Assembly: GCF_003865015.1 (NCBI RefSeq)
Contig: NZ_BHVV01000008.1
Coordinates: 372,001 to 436,000, forward strand
Source of the DNA: Sulfurisoma sediminicola
GTDB taxonomy: Bacteria; Pseudomonadota; Gammaproteobacteria; Burkholderiales; Rhodocyclaceae
DNA: 64,000 bases
Direction of reading: 5' to 3'
The notes beneath the pieces are model-generated. The model searched no databases. It saw only the letters and a list, made by a program, of their open reading frames with translations, and had not been told where the DNA came from. Made by a program: the position numbers and the translations under genes. This document shows, in pieces, positions 24,188-32,700 of this stretch; the first letter of the stretch is position 1, and every line of letters begins with the position of its first letter.

Positions 24188-26914
24188 ATGTGGATCGTCG
24201 GAGCATTGATCGGAGCATTCGTCGGTGCCGCCATCGGCCACGGCCTCTGGGCGCTGGGCGCCGTCATCGGCGGCATCGTCGGCCTCTGGCTGAACCAGCG
24301 TCAACCGAAGCCCGCACCCGAAGCGACAATCCACGAGCGCCTGCGGCACGTCGAAAACGAGGTCGCCGCACTGCGCGAAGAAGTCGCCGCGCTGCGCGCG
24401 GGCCGCGCGCCCGAGGCAGCCGATGTCGCGAGCGAAGCGATGCCGCTGCCGGCCACGGCCGCCGCGCCGGCCGCCACGGACAAGGACGACTGGAACCTCG
24501 TCGTCGTGCCCGCCGTCGACGAGAAGCCGGCTGCTCCGGAAGCCGTGGAGGAACTGCCCGTCGCGCCGCCCCCCGAGCCCTTCCGCTCCCCCGTCGAGAT
24601 GCCGGAGTGGCTGGCCAAAATCTGGGCCGGAAACCCGTTGGCCAAGATCGGCATCATCCTGCTCTTCTTCGGCGTCGCCTCGGGCCTCAAGCTCGCCGCC
24701 GAATACGGCCTGATGCCGGTGCCGCTGCGCCTGTTCGTCGCCGCCGCGGCCGGCGTCGCGCTGATCGTCTTCGGCGTCGCCAAGGTGCGCGACGAAACAC
24801 ATCGCACCTTCGGCCTCGCCATCCAGGGCGGCGGCTTCGCCCTGCTCTACCTCGTCGGCTACTTCATGCTCGAACGCTACGCCATGATCGGCCAGGGGCC
24901 GGCCTTCGGCCTGTTCGCCGTGCTCGGCGTGGCCTGCGTCTTCCTCGCGGCGAAGCAGGACGGCCCGGCGCTCGCCGTGCTCGGCCTCTCCGGCGCCTTC
25001 CTCGCCCCGGTGCTCGCCGGCGGCCGCGCCGACAGCCCGCTGCCCCTGTTCTCCTACTTCGCCCTGCTCAACGTCTTCATCCTGGTCGTGGACTGGTTCA
25101 AGTCCTGGCGGGTGCTCAACATCGCCGGCTTCTTCTTCACCCTCGCGGTCGGCATGGCCTGGGCCATCGACGGCTACGAGGAACGCCACTACCTGGTCAC
25201 GCAGATCTTCGTCGTCATCTTCCTCGTCGCCTATTCGGCGATGCCCGCGGCCACCGCGCTGCTGCGCGCGCCGGGCCTGGCCGGCTGGCGCGACGGCATG
25301 CTGCTGTTCGGCACGCCGCTGATCGGCGCCTTCCTGCAGGCGCGGCTGATGGAGGGCACGGAATACGGACTGGCGTGGAGCGCGCTGATCGGCTCGCTCT
25401 GGTACTTCGCCCTCTGGGCCCTGATGTTCCGCCGCTCCGAGCCGGAGATCCGCATCGTCGAGCGCAGCCACCTCGGCATCGCCATCGCGCTGCTCACCGT
25501 CTCGGTGCCGCTGGCCTTCGGCGCCCAAGTCACCTCCGCCTTCTGGGCCGCGGAAGGCACGGCCGTGCTGTGGTTCGGCGTCCATACGCGGCGCAAGCTG
25601 GCGCAAGGCACCGGGCTGGCGATGCAGTTCGCCGCCGGCGTCGCGCTGCTGCTCGGCTGGCACAACCTCGGCCATCGCCTGCCCGTCACCAACGACGCGG
25701 TGCTCGGCGCCCTCATCCTCACCTTCGCCGGCCTCGTCGCCGCCCGCCTGCTGCGCTCGCTCGAAGCGGACCCGACCGACAGGAAGGACAACCGCGTTCC
25801 GCCCGCCCTGCCCTTCGTCTGGTCCATGCTCTGGTGGCTCGGCGCCGGCCTCGGCGAGATCGAGCGCTTCGCAGCGCACTCCCTGCACGCGCCTTACGGC
25901 CTGCTCTATGTCGCTGCCACCGTCATCGGCCTCGAGGAACTGGCGCGGCTGTGGTCGTGGCCGCAGGTGCGGACGGCGGCGATCCTGCTGCTGGCCGGCA
26001 TGTGGGTCGCCGCCGCGATGACCATCGACCGGGCCGGCCACCCGCTCGCCGGCTTCATGGCCCTGGCGTTGCCGCTCGCGTTCGTCCTCCATTACCTGCT
26101 GCTGGCCGCGCACGAACGAACCGGCACGGCGAGCCTGCAGACCGTGCGCCATCTCGGCGCCTGGTGGCTGCTGCTGGTCGTGCTGCCGGCGGAACTGTCA
26201 TGGCAGGCACAGCAGCTCGCCCCCGGCGTCAAGCTGTGGCCGTTCATGGCCTGGGCGCTGACGCTCGCCGCCGGCATCGCACTGCCCGGCCTGGGTGTTC
26301 GCCGCGGCATCTGGCCCTTCGCGGCCGACCAGGGCGGCTACGTGCCGATCGGCATCGCGCCGCCGACGCTGGGGCTCGTGATCCTTCTGGCGTGGGCGAA
26401 CCTGCATCTCGCCGGCGCCAGCGGCCTCGGCATGCCCTACGTTCCCGTGCTCAACTTCTTCGATGCCACGCAGCTCGCCGGCATCGGCGCCCTGCTGCTC
26501 CTCTCCCGCGCGGTGGACGAGCAGCTGCGACCTGCGCTGCGCGCCCTCGCGGCGGCCCTGGCCTTCCTCTGGCTCTCGGCCCTCGCCGGCCGCATCGCCC
26601 ACCACTGGGGCGGCGTGCCCTTCGACATGCACGCGCTCATGCGTTCGACGCTGTTCCAGGCCATCCTCACCATCTTCTGGACCGTCACCGCCATCGGCAC
26701 CATGATCCACGCCTCGCGCCGCAGCCTGCGCGAACTCTGGTTCGGCGGCTTCGGCCTGCTCGGCATCGTCGGCGCCAAGCTGCTGCTGTTCGACGCCACC
26801 GGCCGCGGCACCGTCACCTGGACCGCGACACTGATCGGCGTCGCGCTGCTGGTGCTCGCGGCGAGCTACTTCGCGCCGCTGCCGCCGAAGGACGTGCGGG
26901 ATGCGGCGCCGTAG
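24188..26914 (+). CDS. DUF2339 multi-spanning membrane protein
   Basis: The 908-residue protein opens with a glycine-rich membrane segment (GALIGAFVGAAIGHGLWALGA). A short coiled coil follows (HERLRHVENEVAALREEVAALR, ~48-70), then a Pro/Ala-rich linker and more than twenty further hydrophobic segments. This is the layout of the DUF2339 family, whose function is not established. It follows the LplT-like gene by 14 bases with AGGAGGGACG upstream, so it is probably the last gene of that operon. Confidence 0.88.
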   Translation: MWIVGALIGAFVGAAIGHGLWALGAVIGGIVGLWLNQRQPKPAPEATIHERLRHVENEVAALREEVAALRAGRAPEAADVASEAMPLPATAAAPAATDKDDWNLVVVPAVDEKPAAPEAVEELPVAPPPEPFRSPVEMPEWLAKIWAGNPLAKIGIILLFFGVASGLKLAAEYGLMPVPLRLFVAAAAGVALIVFGVAKVRDETHRTFGLAIQGGGFALLYLVGYFMLERYAMIGQGPAFGLFAVLGVACVFLAAKQDGPALAVLGLSGAFLAPVLAGGRADSPLPLFSYFALLNVFILVVDWFKSWRVLNIAGFFFTLAVGMAWAIDGYEERHYLVTQIFVVIFLVAYSAMPAATALLRAPGLAGWRDGMLLFGTPLIGAFLQARLMEGTEYGLAWSALIGSLWYFALWALMFRRSEPEIRIVERSHLGIAIALLTVSVPLAFGAQVTSAFWAAEGTAVLWFGVHTRRKLAQGTGLAMQFAAGVALLLGWHNLGHRLPVTNDAVLGALILTFAGLVAARLLRSLEADPTDRKDNRVPPALPFVWSMLWWLGAGLGEIERFAAHSLHAPYGLLYVAATVIGLEELARLWSWPQVRTAAILLLAGMWVAAAMTIDRAGHPLAGFMALALPLAFVLHYLLLAAHERTGTASLQTVRHLGAWWLLLVVLPAELSWQAQQLAPGVKLWPFMAWALTLAAGIALPGLGVRRGIWPFAADQGGYVPIGIAPPTLGLVILLAWANLHLAGASGLGMPYVPVLNFFDATQLAGIGALLLLSRAVDEQLRPALRALAAALAFLWLSALAGRIAHHWGGVPFDMHALMRSTLFQAILTIFWTVTAIGTMIHASRRSLRELWFGGFGLLGIVGAKLLLFDATGRGTVTWTATLIGVALLVLAASYFAPLPPKDVRDAAP

Positions 26915-27118
26915 CCCCCCTGCCGTCACCCTTGTGCGGGCAGAAGCGCTCGTCCACGAGCCATTCCGGGACGGCCACCGCTATGTCATGCGGATTGCCG
27001 ATGCGTCGGATCGAATGCATACTTCGAACGACGACAGGCGATGTCAGGAATTTCTCGACATGACGCGAAGTTTTCCGTCATGACGCATTTTTTTCGTCAT
27101 TTAGGCAGGCTATTTAAC
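26915..27118. other. Non-coding stretch with composition switch before the cassette island
   Basis: No convincing gene lies between the DUF2339 stop and the first cassette ORF at 27215; short frames here lack homology and initiation signals. GC content falls within this stretch. The last 60 bases hold a pair of imperfect direct repeats (27059-27080 and 27079-27099) with the common parts CATGACGC and CGTCA. Confidence 0.6.
27059..27099 (+). repeat. Imperfect direct repeat pair beside the first cassette junction
   Basis: Two copies of CATGACGC, a T-rich 8-9 base spacer, then CGTCA, overlap by two bases and stop 20 bases before the GTTGGGC core at 27119. They could be integrase-binding repeats of an attI site or an unrelated operator. 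Confidence 0.45.
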
Positions 27119-27125
27119 GTTGGGC
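27119..27125 (+). other. GTTRRRY core (GTTGGGC) at left cassette boundary
   Basis: The heptamer fits the R' core consensus of integron recombination sites. No folded attC stem is recognisable just upstream, so this is either an attI-type site or a secondary target joined to cassette 1. Confidence 0.55.
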
Positions 27126-27214
27126 TCCATAAATCCATGATCGCTCGCTATTCAAACTTCCCAGCTAAATCCACATGCGCTTAAGCATCCGCAGGCACGC
27201 AAAACGAGTAAGCC

Positions 27215-28114
27215 ATGTTTAGTTGGGGCGTAACGCTAATGGTCGTGGGCGGCTTATCGTTTGTTCTTCCGATATTTGGGCGGCAATTTATTGTTGTTTC
27301 CGCGCTGGGCCTTACCGGGATGGGTTCAGCCGTGGCCGGGATCATTTTGTTTGCGATCGGAATCTTGCTATTCAACGCAGCGAAAAAGAGGGAGCTACTA
27401 GAACATCCCGCTCCTCGCGCGCCGGATTTCGACGTACACCAGCCAATGCCCGCGTCGTCTAGTAAAACGAGTGGATCAATCAATGACGCGAGCCCCCAGC
27501 TTGCCCAACGTAGTGCACCTAGTTTCAAGATGGGCAGCGGAGAATGTCTTGATCCGTACTCATTTGGGGTGCTCGCCGTAAAGACCGGGATTGAAGACTC
27601 TCAGCAAGCAGTTGACGAAATGATCGGCACGGGTGAATTGCCAGGACAACAATCGATCCGTTCAAAAAAGGGCGCAGTTCAACTGCATTTATTGGCTTTA
27701 ATCGTAGGAGTGCTTTACGTTTGTGCCAACAAACTCTGTTCGTCCAATAAGCAAGTTCTCACAGAAGTTGGTAGCGGTCTCAGCGACGGATTTACAGCAC
27801 TGTTTGCCGACGAAAACGGCAAGCTGTCAAACCCCAACAATTCCCGATCTCTTTACGGACTATTCCAAGATTATGCGGGCTCACTTGCAAACGAACTCAA
27901 TAACATTGACCCCGAAACACTTGGCTCCAATCCTTTTGATATGGGTGCTACCGCACGACTAGTTGTCGAAAATATCGGTGGCCAATGCGACATACAGGCT
28001 ATTTTGGCTGACAGTCCGCTGGAGCGGGTTATGCTCGAGAAAGTAGCCGCAACATATGGCGTATCGCTTCTAATCAGGCTGTTACTTGCAAAACAAATAG
28101 GCTATTCGCACTAA
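27215..28114 (+). CDS. Cassette-borne membrane protein of unknown function
   Basis: The 299-residue product has two membrane helices in the first 55 residues (MFSWGVTLMVVGGLSFVLPIFG; GSAVAGIILFAIGILLF), a soluble linker rich in Ser/Pro, and a third hydrophobic segment at ~152-172 (HLLALIVGVLYVCANKL). A mainly helical C-terminal half follows. I recognise no domain. The AT-richer sequence and the attC 25 bases beyond the stop mark it as an integron cassette gene. The Shine-Dalgarno sequence is weak. Its role, as for most cassette genes, is open; a membrane-associated defence or toxin function cannot be judged from sequence. Confidence 0.72.
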   Translation: MFSWGVTLMVVGGLSFVLPIFGRQFIVVSALGLTGMGSAVAGIILFAIGILLFNAAKKRELLEHPAPRAPDFDVHQPMPASSSKTSGSINDASPQLAQRSAPSFKMGSGECLDPYSFGVLAVKTGIEDSQQAVDEMIGTGELPGQQSIRSKKGAVQLHLLALIVGVLYVCANKLCSSNKQVLTEVGSGLSDGFTALFADENGKLSNPNNSRSLYGLFQDYAGSLANELNNIDPETLGSNPFDMGATARLVVENIGGQCDIQAILADSPLERVMLEKVAATYGVSLLIRLLLAKQIGYSH

Positions 28115-28139
28115 TGCCGTCAAGCTCTTGCCTCGTGTG

Positions 28140-28227
28140 GCCCAACCCGGCGGTCGACCCCGTTCGCTTCGCTCTCTGGACGCTGCGCGATAAAGCCGCG
28201 CAGCGCCGGTCACCTTGAACGTTGAGC
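28140..28227 (+). repeat. attC site of cassette 1
   Basis: All attC parts are present. R'' is GCCCAAC (28140-28146), L'' is GGTCGACC (28152-28159), L' is GGTCACC (28208-28214) and R' is GTTGAGC (28221-28227), with 5- and 6-base spacers. L'' has one extra base relative to the complement of L', the extrahelical base that orients integrase. The interior folds into a perfect hairpin GCTGCGCG/CGCGCAGC (28182-28189 with 28197-28204, loop of 7). Total length is 88 bases. Confidence 0.85.
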
Positions 28228-28239
28228 CTCATACACGCA

Positions 28240-28908
28240 ATGAAAGCTCTCGCCACTTCCGACATTGATCCTCGCGTGCTCAGGTCACTGCGCGATGAGC
28301 TTTCTCCAGACCTTGAGCTTGTGCTTGACGAGCATTCGATCTCACTCAAGTCGGTTGAGCCGCCTTCGTGGGTTCAGTTCTTTGCTGAAGGGCCGTGGTG
28401 GTTAAAGACACTCGGTGCGTATGTTGCGCTCTATGTTGCAGAGATTGTTAAGGAAGCCGGAAAACAAACATGGAAGAGCCGAGCAAAGATCGTCCATGCT
28501 TCGGTTACTGCCGGAGACAAGGTTTTAAAGCTTGCTAGAGCGCTCGCTAAGCTGCGGGAATCTCTTCCCGCGCACTCAAAACTTGTTCTTGGCCTACCCG
28601 TACCGGATGACTACTTTGGCATTCGGTACGACCTCGTCGCACGCGACGAGGATCTGATGGCCTCGGAGATTGCTCTGTTCGTGAGCTACATCCCGCAAGT
28701 CGAACAGTTGGTCGAGTCTGAAGGTTTGCGGAATGGAAACGTGACTGGCCCTCTTATGCTATTGGTTCGTGACGACCTAGCTCTCAAGGTCACATGGATG
28801 AACCGAAAGACACTTACCGTCGAAGAACGAACCCTTTGTCTTACCAATGAGGCCCAACCTACCGTTGCAGGGGACGCCTCGCCTATTGGCGGCGGGTCCC
28901 TGAATTAG
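28240..28908 (+). CDS. Cassette-borne protein of unknown function
   Basis: The 222-residue product has one hydrophobic stretch at ~52-66 (LGAYVALYVAEIV), then a lysine-rich helix. The C-terminal half looks like a mixed alpha/beta domain (SKLVLGLPVPDDYFGIRYDL). No family is recognised. A TTG at 28222 would add six residues but lies inside the attC core, so ATG 28240 is preferred; the ribosome site is weak. The gene runs into its own attC (28852-28918), so the last 18 codons are part of the recombination site, a known habit of cassette genes. Base composition resembles cassette 1. Confidence 0.68.
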   Translation: MKALATSDIDPRVLRSLRDELSPDLELVLDEHSISLKSVEPPSWVQFFAEGPWWLKTLGAYVALYVAEIVKEAGKQTWKSRAKIVHASVTAGDKVLKLARALAKLRESLPAHSKLVLGLPVPDDYFGIRYDLVARDEDLMASEIALFVSYIPQVEQLVESEGLRNGNVTGPLMLLVRDDLALKVTWMNRKTLTVEERTLCLTNEAQPTVAGDASPIGGGSLN

Positions 28909-28918
28909 CACGTTTCGC
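28852..28918 (+). repeat. attC site of cassette 2 with non-consensus R'
   Basis: R'' is GCCCAAC (28852-28858). L'' GTTGCAGGG (28864-28872) pairs with CCCTGAAT (28898-28905), leaving one extra G in L'' as the extrahelical base. The interior folds around the loop TATT. The R' position holds GTTTCGC (28912-28918), which keeps GTT but not RRRY, as expected if the bases after the crossover G come from non-integron DNA. Confidence 0.68.
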
Positions 28919-28927
28919 TTCAGATTC

Positions 28928-29308
28928 ATGAGCCATCTCGCCACGATGTTCGCCGGAATCACGCTCGGAGCATTCGGCTGGGGCATATCGCACTGGGTGT
29001 CAGGCCAGTTCGAGCCCCTCGACAGCGGTGCCGGGTTTCTTGCCACGCAAATCGTCCTGGCGCCGGCTGCTGCGATAGCGGGATACCGCAAGGGCATTGC
29101 CGCTTCGTTCGTTCTGGTCGTCGGCGGATACATCGGCTTGAATGGCTATGCCTATGTGTTTGGCGGTTCCGAGTCCCGCGTCTGGGCGATGCGCGGCGCT
29201 ATTTCGACCCTCTTGCTGATCATCGTCCCCGCGGTTGCCGGCCTGCTCGGCGGCGTGGCGAAGCGCCTTGTTACCCGGTTTCGCCGCGGAAATGAGACGC
29301 CGAGCTAG
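28928..29308 (+). CDS. Small integral membrane protein, unknown
   Basis: The 126-residue protein has about four hydrophobic helices (MFAGITLGAFGWGISHWV; LATQIVLAPAAAIAGY; ASFVLVVGGYIGLNGYAYVF; ISTLLLIIVPAVAGLLGGV) and a basic C-terminus. No family is recognised. Base composition is nearer to the chromosome than to the cassettes. It begins 10 bases after the degenerate attC core, so it lies just outside the cassette array, and could be the gene whose upstream region was invaded. Confidence 0.65.
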   Translation: MSHLATMFAGITLGAFGWGISHWVSGQFEPLDSGAGFLATQIVLAPAAAIAGYRKGIAASFVLVVGGYIGLNGYAYVFGGSESRVWAMRGAISTLLLIIVPAVAGLLGGVAKRLVTRFRRGNETPS

Positions 29309-29312
29309 GCAC

Positions 29313-29726
29313 ATGTCTATTCCCTGCCCCCACGACGCCCGCCCGCTGACCATCGAGGAAGCGGAGGGCCACATCGGCCACTTGTGCGAGACCTGCGGCG
29401 GCCTCTGGCTGCCGCGCCAGTACATCGAGTCGCTCGCCCACCTGCGCAATTTCTCGGCAAAGCCCTTTTACGCGGCCATCCTCGAGCGGCCCAAGTTCCG
29501 TTCCACCATCGGCTGCCCGGCCGGCTGCGGCACGCTCCAGCGCAAGAGCGTGAAGGGCATCGACCTCGACTTCTGCCCGGGCTGCCACGGCATCTGGTTC
29601 GACCGCGGCGAGGTCGCGGCGATGCTCAAGGACTATCCGCATACAGCGAACGGCGGCGGCAGCAGCGGCGGCGACGCCGGTGACGTCGTCGATTTCGTGC
29701 TGTCCGTGCTCGACATCTTCAATTAG
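29313..29726 (+). CDS. zf-TFIIB zinc-ribbon protein
   Basis: The 137-residue protein has two CxxC pairs in each half: CPHDARP...CETCGGLWL (~5-35) and CPAGCGTL...CPGCHGIWFDRGE (~68-103). These match the zf-TFIIB (PF13453) fold, usually found as a small zinc-binding protein of unknown role. A Gly/Ser-rich linker leads to a short hydrophobic tail (DVVDFVLSVLDIFN). The start ATG 29313 keeps the first Cys pair at the N-terminus; an ATG at 29292 would overlap the previous gene. Confidence 0.82.
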   Translation: MSIPCPHDARPLTIEEAEGHIGHLCETCGGLWLPRQYIESLAHLRNFSAKPFYAAILERPKFRSTIGCPAGCGTLQRKSVKGIDLDFCPGCHGIWFDRGEVAAMLKDYPHTANGGGSSGGDAGDVVDFVLSVLDIFN

Positions 29727-29755
29727 CCGTTCGCCCTTCCCGACAGGTGACCACC

Positions 29756-32700
29756 ATGATGCGTCTGCCGATCCTCTTCGCCCTCGCCCTCCACGCCGGC
29801 CTCGCCGTCGCCGCCACCGTGCAGCAGTTCCAGCCGCAGGGCCGCATCGACCAGCAGACGCGGGCGACGGTGCTGTTCAGCACGCCGATGGTCGAGCTGG
29901 GCGCGACCACGGCGCCGGCGCCCTTCACGGTCAATTGCGGCCAGATCAGGGGCGAGGGGCGCTGGGTCGATCCGCGCACCTGGGCCTGGCAGCTCAACCA
30001 GCCGCTGGCCGCCGGCGAGCGCTGCGAGTTCCTGCTGCGTTCCGGCCAGGTCGCACTCAACGGCGAGGCGGTGACGGGCAAGGGCCGCTTCGAGTTCTTC
30101 GCCGCCGGCCCCTGGCCGCGGTCCATCCAGCCGCGGCCAGGCGGCGCGGTGGACGAGGAGCAGGCCTTCATCATCAACGGCGGCGGGGCGATAAAGCCGG
30201 CGTCGGCAGAGAAGGACATCTGGTGCGAGGCCGACGGCGTGGGCAACCGCATCGGCGTGCGCCTGCTGCCGGAGGCGCAGCGCCGCGAAATCCTCTCCCA
30301 CGTCCATGGCAACTTCGGCCCGGAGCCGCTGGTGCTCGCCTGTGCCGAGCGCCTGCCGCCGGGCGCGAAGATGAAGCTGGTGTGGGGCAAGGGGGTCGAA
30401 GCCGCCAACGGGGCCAAATCCGAGAAGGAGGAGAGCTTCGTCTATACGGTGCGCGAGCCCTTCCGCGCCAAGCTCAGCTGCGAACGCGAGAAGGCCGGCG
30501 CGCCCTGCTCGCCGCTGTCGGCCATCAACGTCGAGTTCACCGCGTTCACCGACGCCAAGCTGCTGCAAAAGATCCGCCTGGTGACGCCCGAAGGCGCGCG
30601 CAGCCCCAAGGACCCCGAGCGCGACAGCAGCCGGCGCGAGACGACGGCGCGTGCCGTCGCCTTCCCCGGCCCCTTCCCGCAGAACGCAGAGCTGCGCCTG
30701 GAACTGCCCGCCGGCATCAAGGACGACGCCGGCCGCACGCTCGAGAACGCGGCGAGCTTCCCGCTGAAGTTCCGCACCGGCGCGCTGCCGCCGCTGGCCA
30801 AGTTCCCCGGCAGCTTCGGCATCGTCGAGCTCAAGGAAGGCGGGCTGCTGCCGGTGACGCTGCGCAACGTCGAGGCCAAGCTGCCTACCAGCAGCCTCAG
30901 GCTGCCGGGCAGCCACAGCCTCGCCGACAAGCGCTTGACCGAGGACGGCGACGTCATCGCCGCGATGGAGGCGCTGGCGCGCTTCGAGCGCCAGACGCGC
31001 AAGGTCAAGCTCGAACGCAACGGCAAGGTGGAAGACGCCATCGACCCGCACTACGCCCGCGAGCTGCCCTTCCTCGCCGGGCAGGCCAACGTCAACCGCC
31101 AGGAACTGCCCAAGCCCGGCGGCAGCGCCGAGTTCGAGGTGGTGGGCATCCCGCTGGCCAAGCCCGGCTACCACATCGTCGAGATCGAGAGCCGCTTGCT
31201 CGGCGCCGCGCTGCTCGCCAAGCCCGCGCCGATGTACGTGCGCAGCGCGGTGCTGGTCACCAACATGGCGGTGCATCTCAAGCTCGGCCGCGACAACGCG
31301 CTGGTCTGGGTGACGGCGCTGGACAGCGGCAATCCGGTCGGCAATGCCGAGGTGCGCATCTCGACCTGCGACGGCAAGCCGCAGTGGAGCGGCAAGACCG
31401 ACGCCCAGGGCCGCGCGCTCATCGACAAGCCGATCAAGGCCGCGTACTGCAAGGAGAGCAACTTCGTCTTCGCCAGCGCGCGCCTCAATGATGACTACAG
31501 CTTCGTGCGCTCCGACTGGAACGAGGGCATCGAGCCCTGGCGCTTCGGCGTCGAGACCTGGGGCGAGCGCAGCGAGATGAAGATCCACGCCATCCTCGAC
31601 CGCTCGCTGTTCCGCGCCGGGCAGACGGTGTCGATGAAGCACGTCGCGCGCGCACGCGGCAGCAGGGGCTTCGCCTTCCCCGACGCGGCCGCCCTGCCCA
31701 AGCGCCTGACCATCCGCCATACGGAGACCGGCACGGAGTTCTCCCAGCCGCTCGAATGGGACATGCAGGGCAGCGCGATCAGCCAGTGGAAGATCCCCGA
31801 CTCGGCCAAGCGCGGCACTTACGAGATCGCCTATTCAGGCGGCCGGGGCGGCATGAGCAGCGGCGGCGAGTTCCGCGTCAGCGACTTCCGCCTGCCGGTG
31901 TTCACGGGCAGCGTGCAGGGCGTGCCGCCGCGGCAGGTGGCGCCGACGAAGGTGCCGCTGACGCTGGGCCTGTCCTTCCTCAACGGCGGCGCCGCCAAGG
32001 GCGCGGCGGTCGACGTCTCGGCCACGCTGCGCCCGCGCTGGCCGACCTATCCGCGCTACGAGCGCTACAGCTTCGGCCTCGGCTTCGACCGCGAGACGCT
32101 GTCCGCCTTCGGCGTCGACGAGGGCCGCGAGGACGAGCACCTGGTGCTCGACAAGCAGGCGGTGACGCTCGACCGCGCCGGCGCCGGCAAGCTCGAGGTG
32201 ACGCTGCCGGCCAAGCCCAAGGGGCCGAGCGAGCTCTACGCCGAGATGCGCTTCTCCGATCCCAACGGCGAGATCCAGACCATACGCGGCAGCGTCGAGC
32301 TGTGGCCCGCCGCGGTGGTACTCGGCATGCGCGTGGCCGACTGGGCCGCGAGTCGCAAGGACGGCACCCACGCCGAGATCGTCGCGCTCGACACCAACGG
32401 CAAGCCGCTCGCCGACCAAGCGGTCACCGTCAAGGCGCAGCGGCGCATCGACTATTCGCACCGGCGACGCATCGTCGGCGGCTTCTACGCCTACGAACAC
32501 CACCACGAATACAAGGACCTCGGCGAGGTCTGCAGCGGCCGCACCGACAGCCGCGGCCTGTTCTTCTGCGAGCCAAGCGGAAAAGCGGTCGCCGACCCCG
32601 GCTCGATCTACCTGCTGGCCGAAACGCGCGACGGCCAGGGCAACGCCGCGCGCAGCGGCAGCAGCTACTGGATCACCGGCGGCGGCGACCTCTGGTTCAC

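Larger units (their letters stand above)
27120..28912 (+). mobile_element. Two consecutive integron gene cassettes without an integrase in the window
   Basis: Crossover occurs between G and TT of the GTTRRRY core. On that basis cassette 1 runs 27120-28221 and cassette 2 runs 28222-28912. Each carries one + strand ORF followed by an attC site (28140-28227, 28852-28918). Base composition is visibly lower in GC than the flanks, and codon use differs (many AAA, TTT and ATT codons). No intI-like tyrosine recombinase is visible anywhere in the window, so this is a cluster of attC sites lacking an integrase, or the far end of a larger integron broken elsewhere. Confidence 0.75.

Noticed and set aside
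26901-27083. Short + strand frame after the DUF2339 gene
   Set aside because: It overlaps the DUF2339 stop, has no ribosome site and no recognisable similarity. It is also not an integrase fragment.
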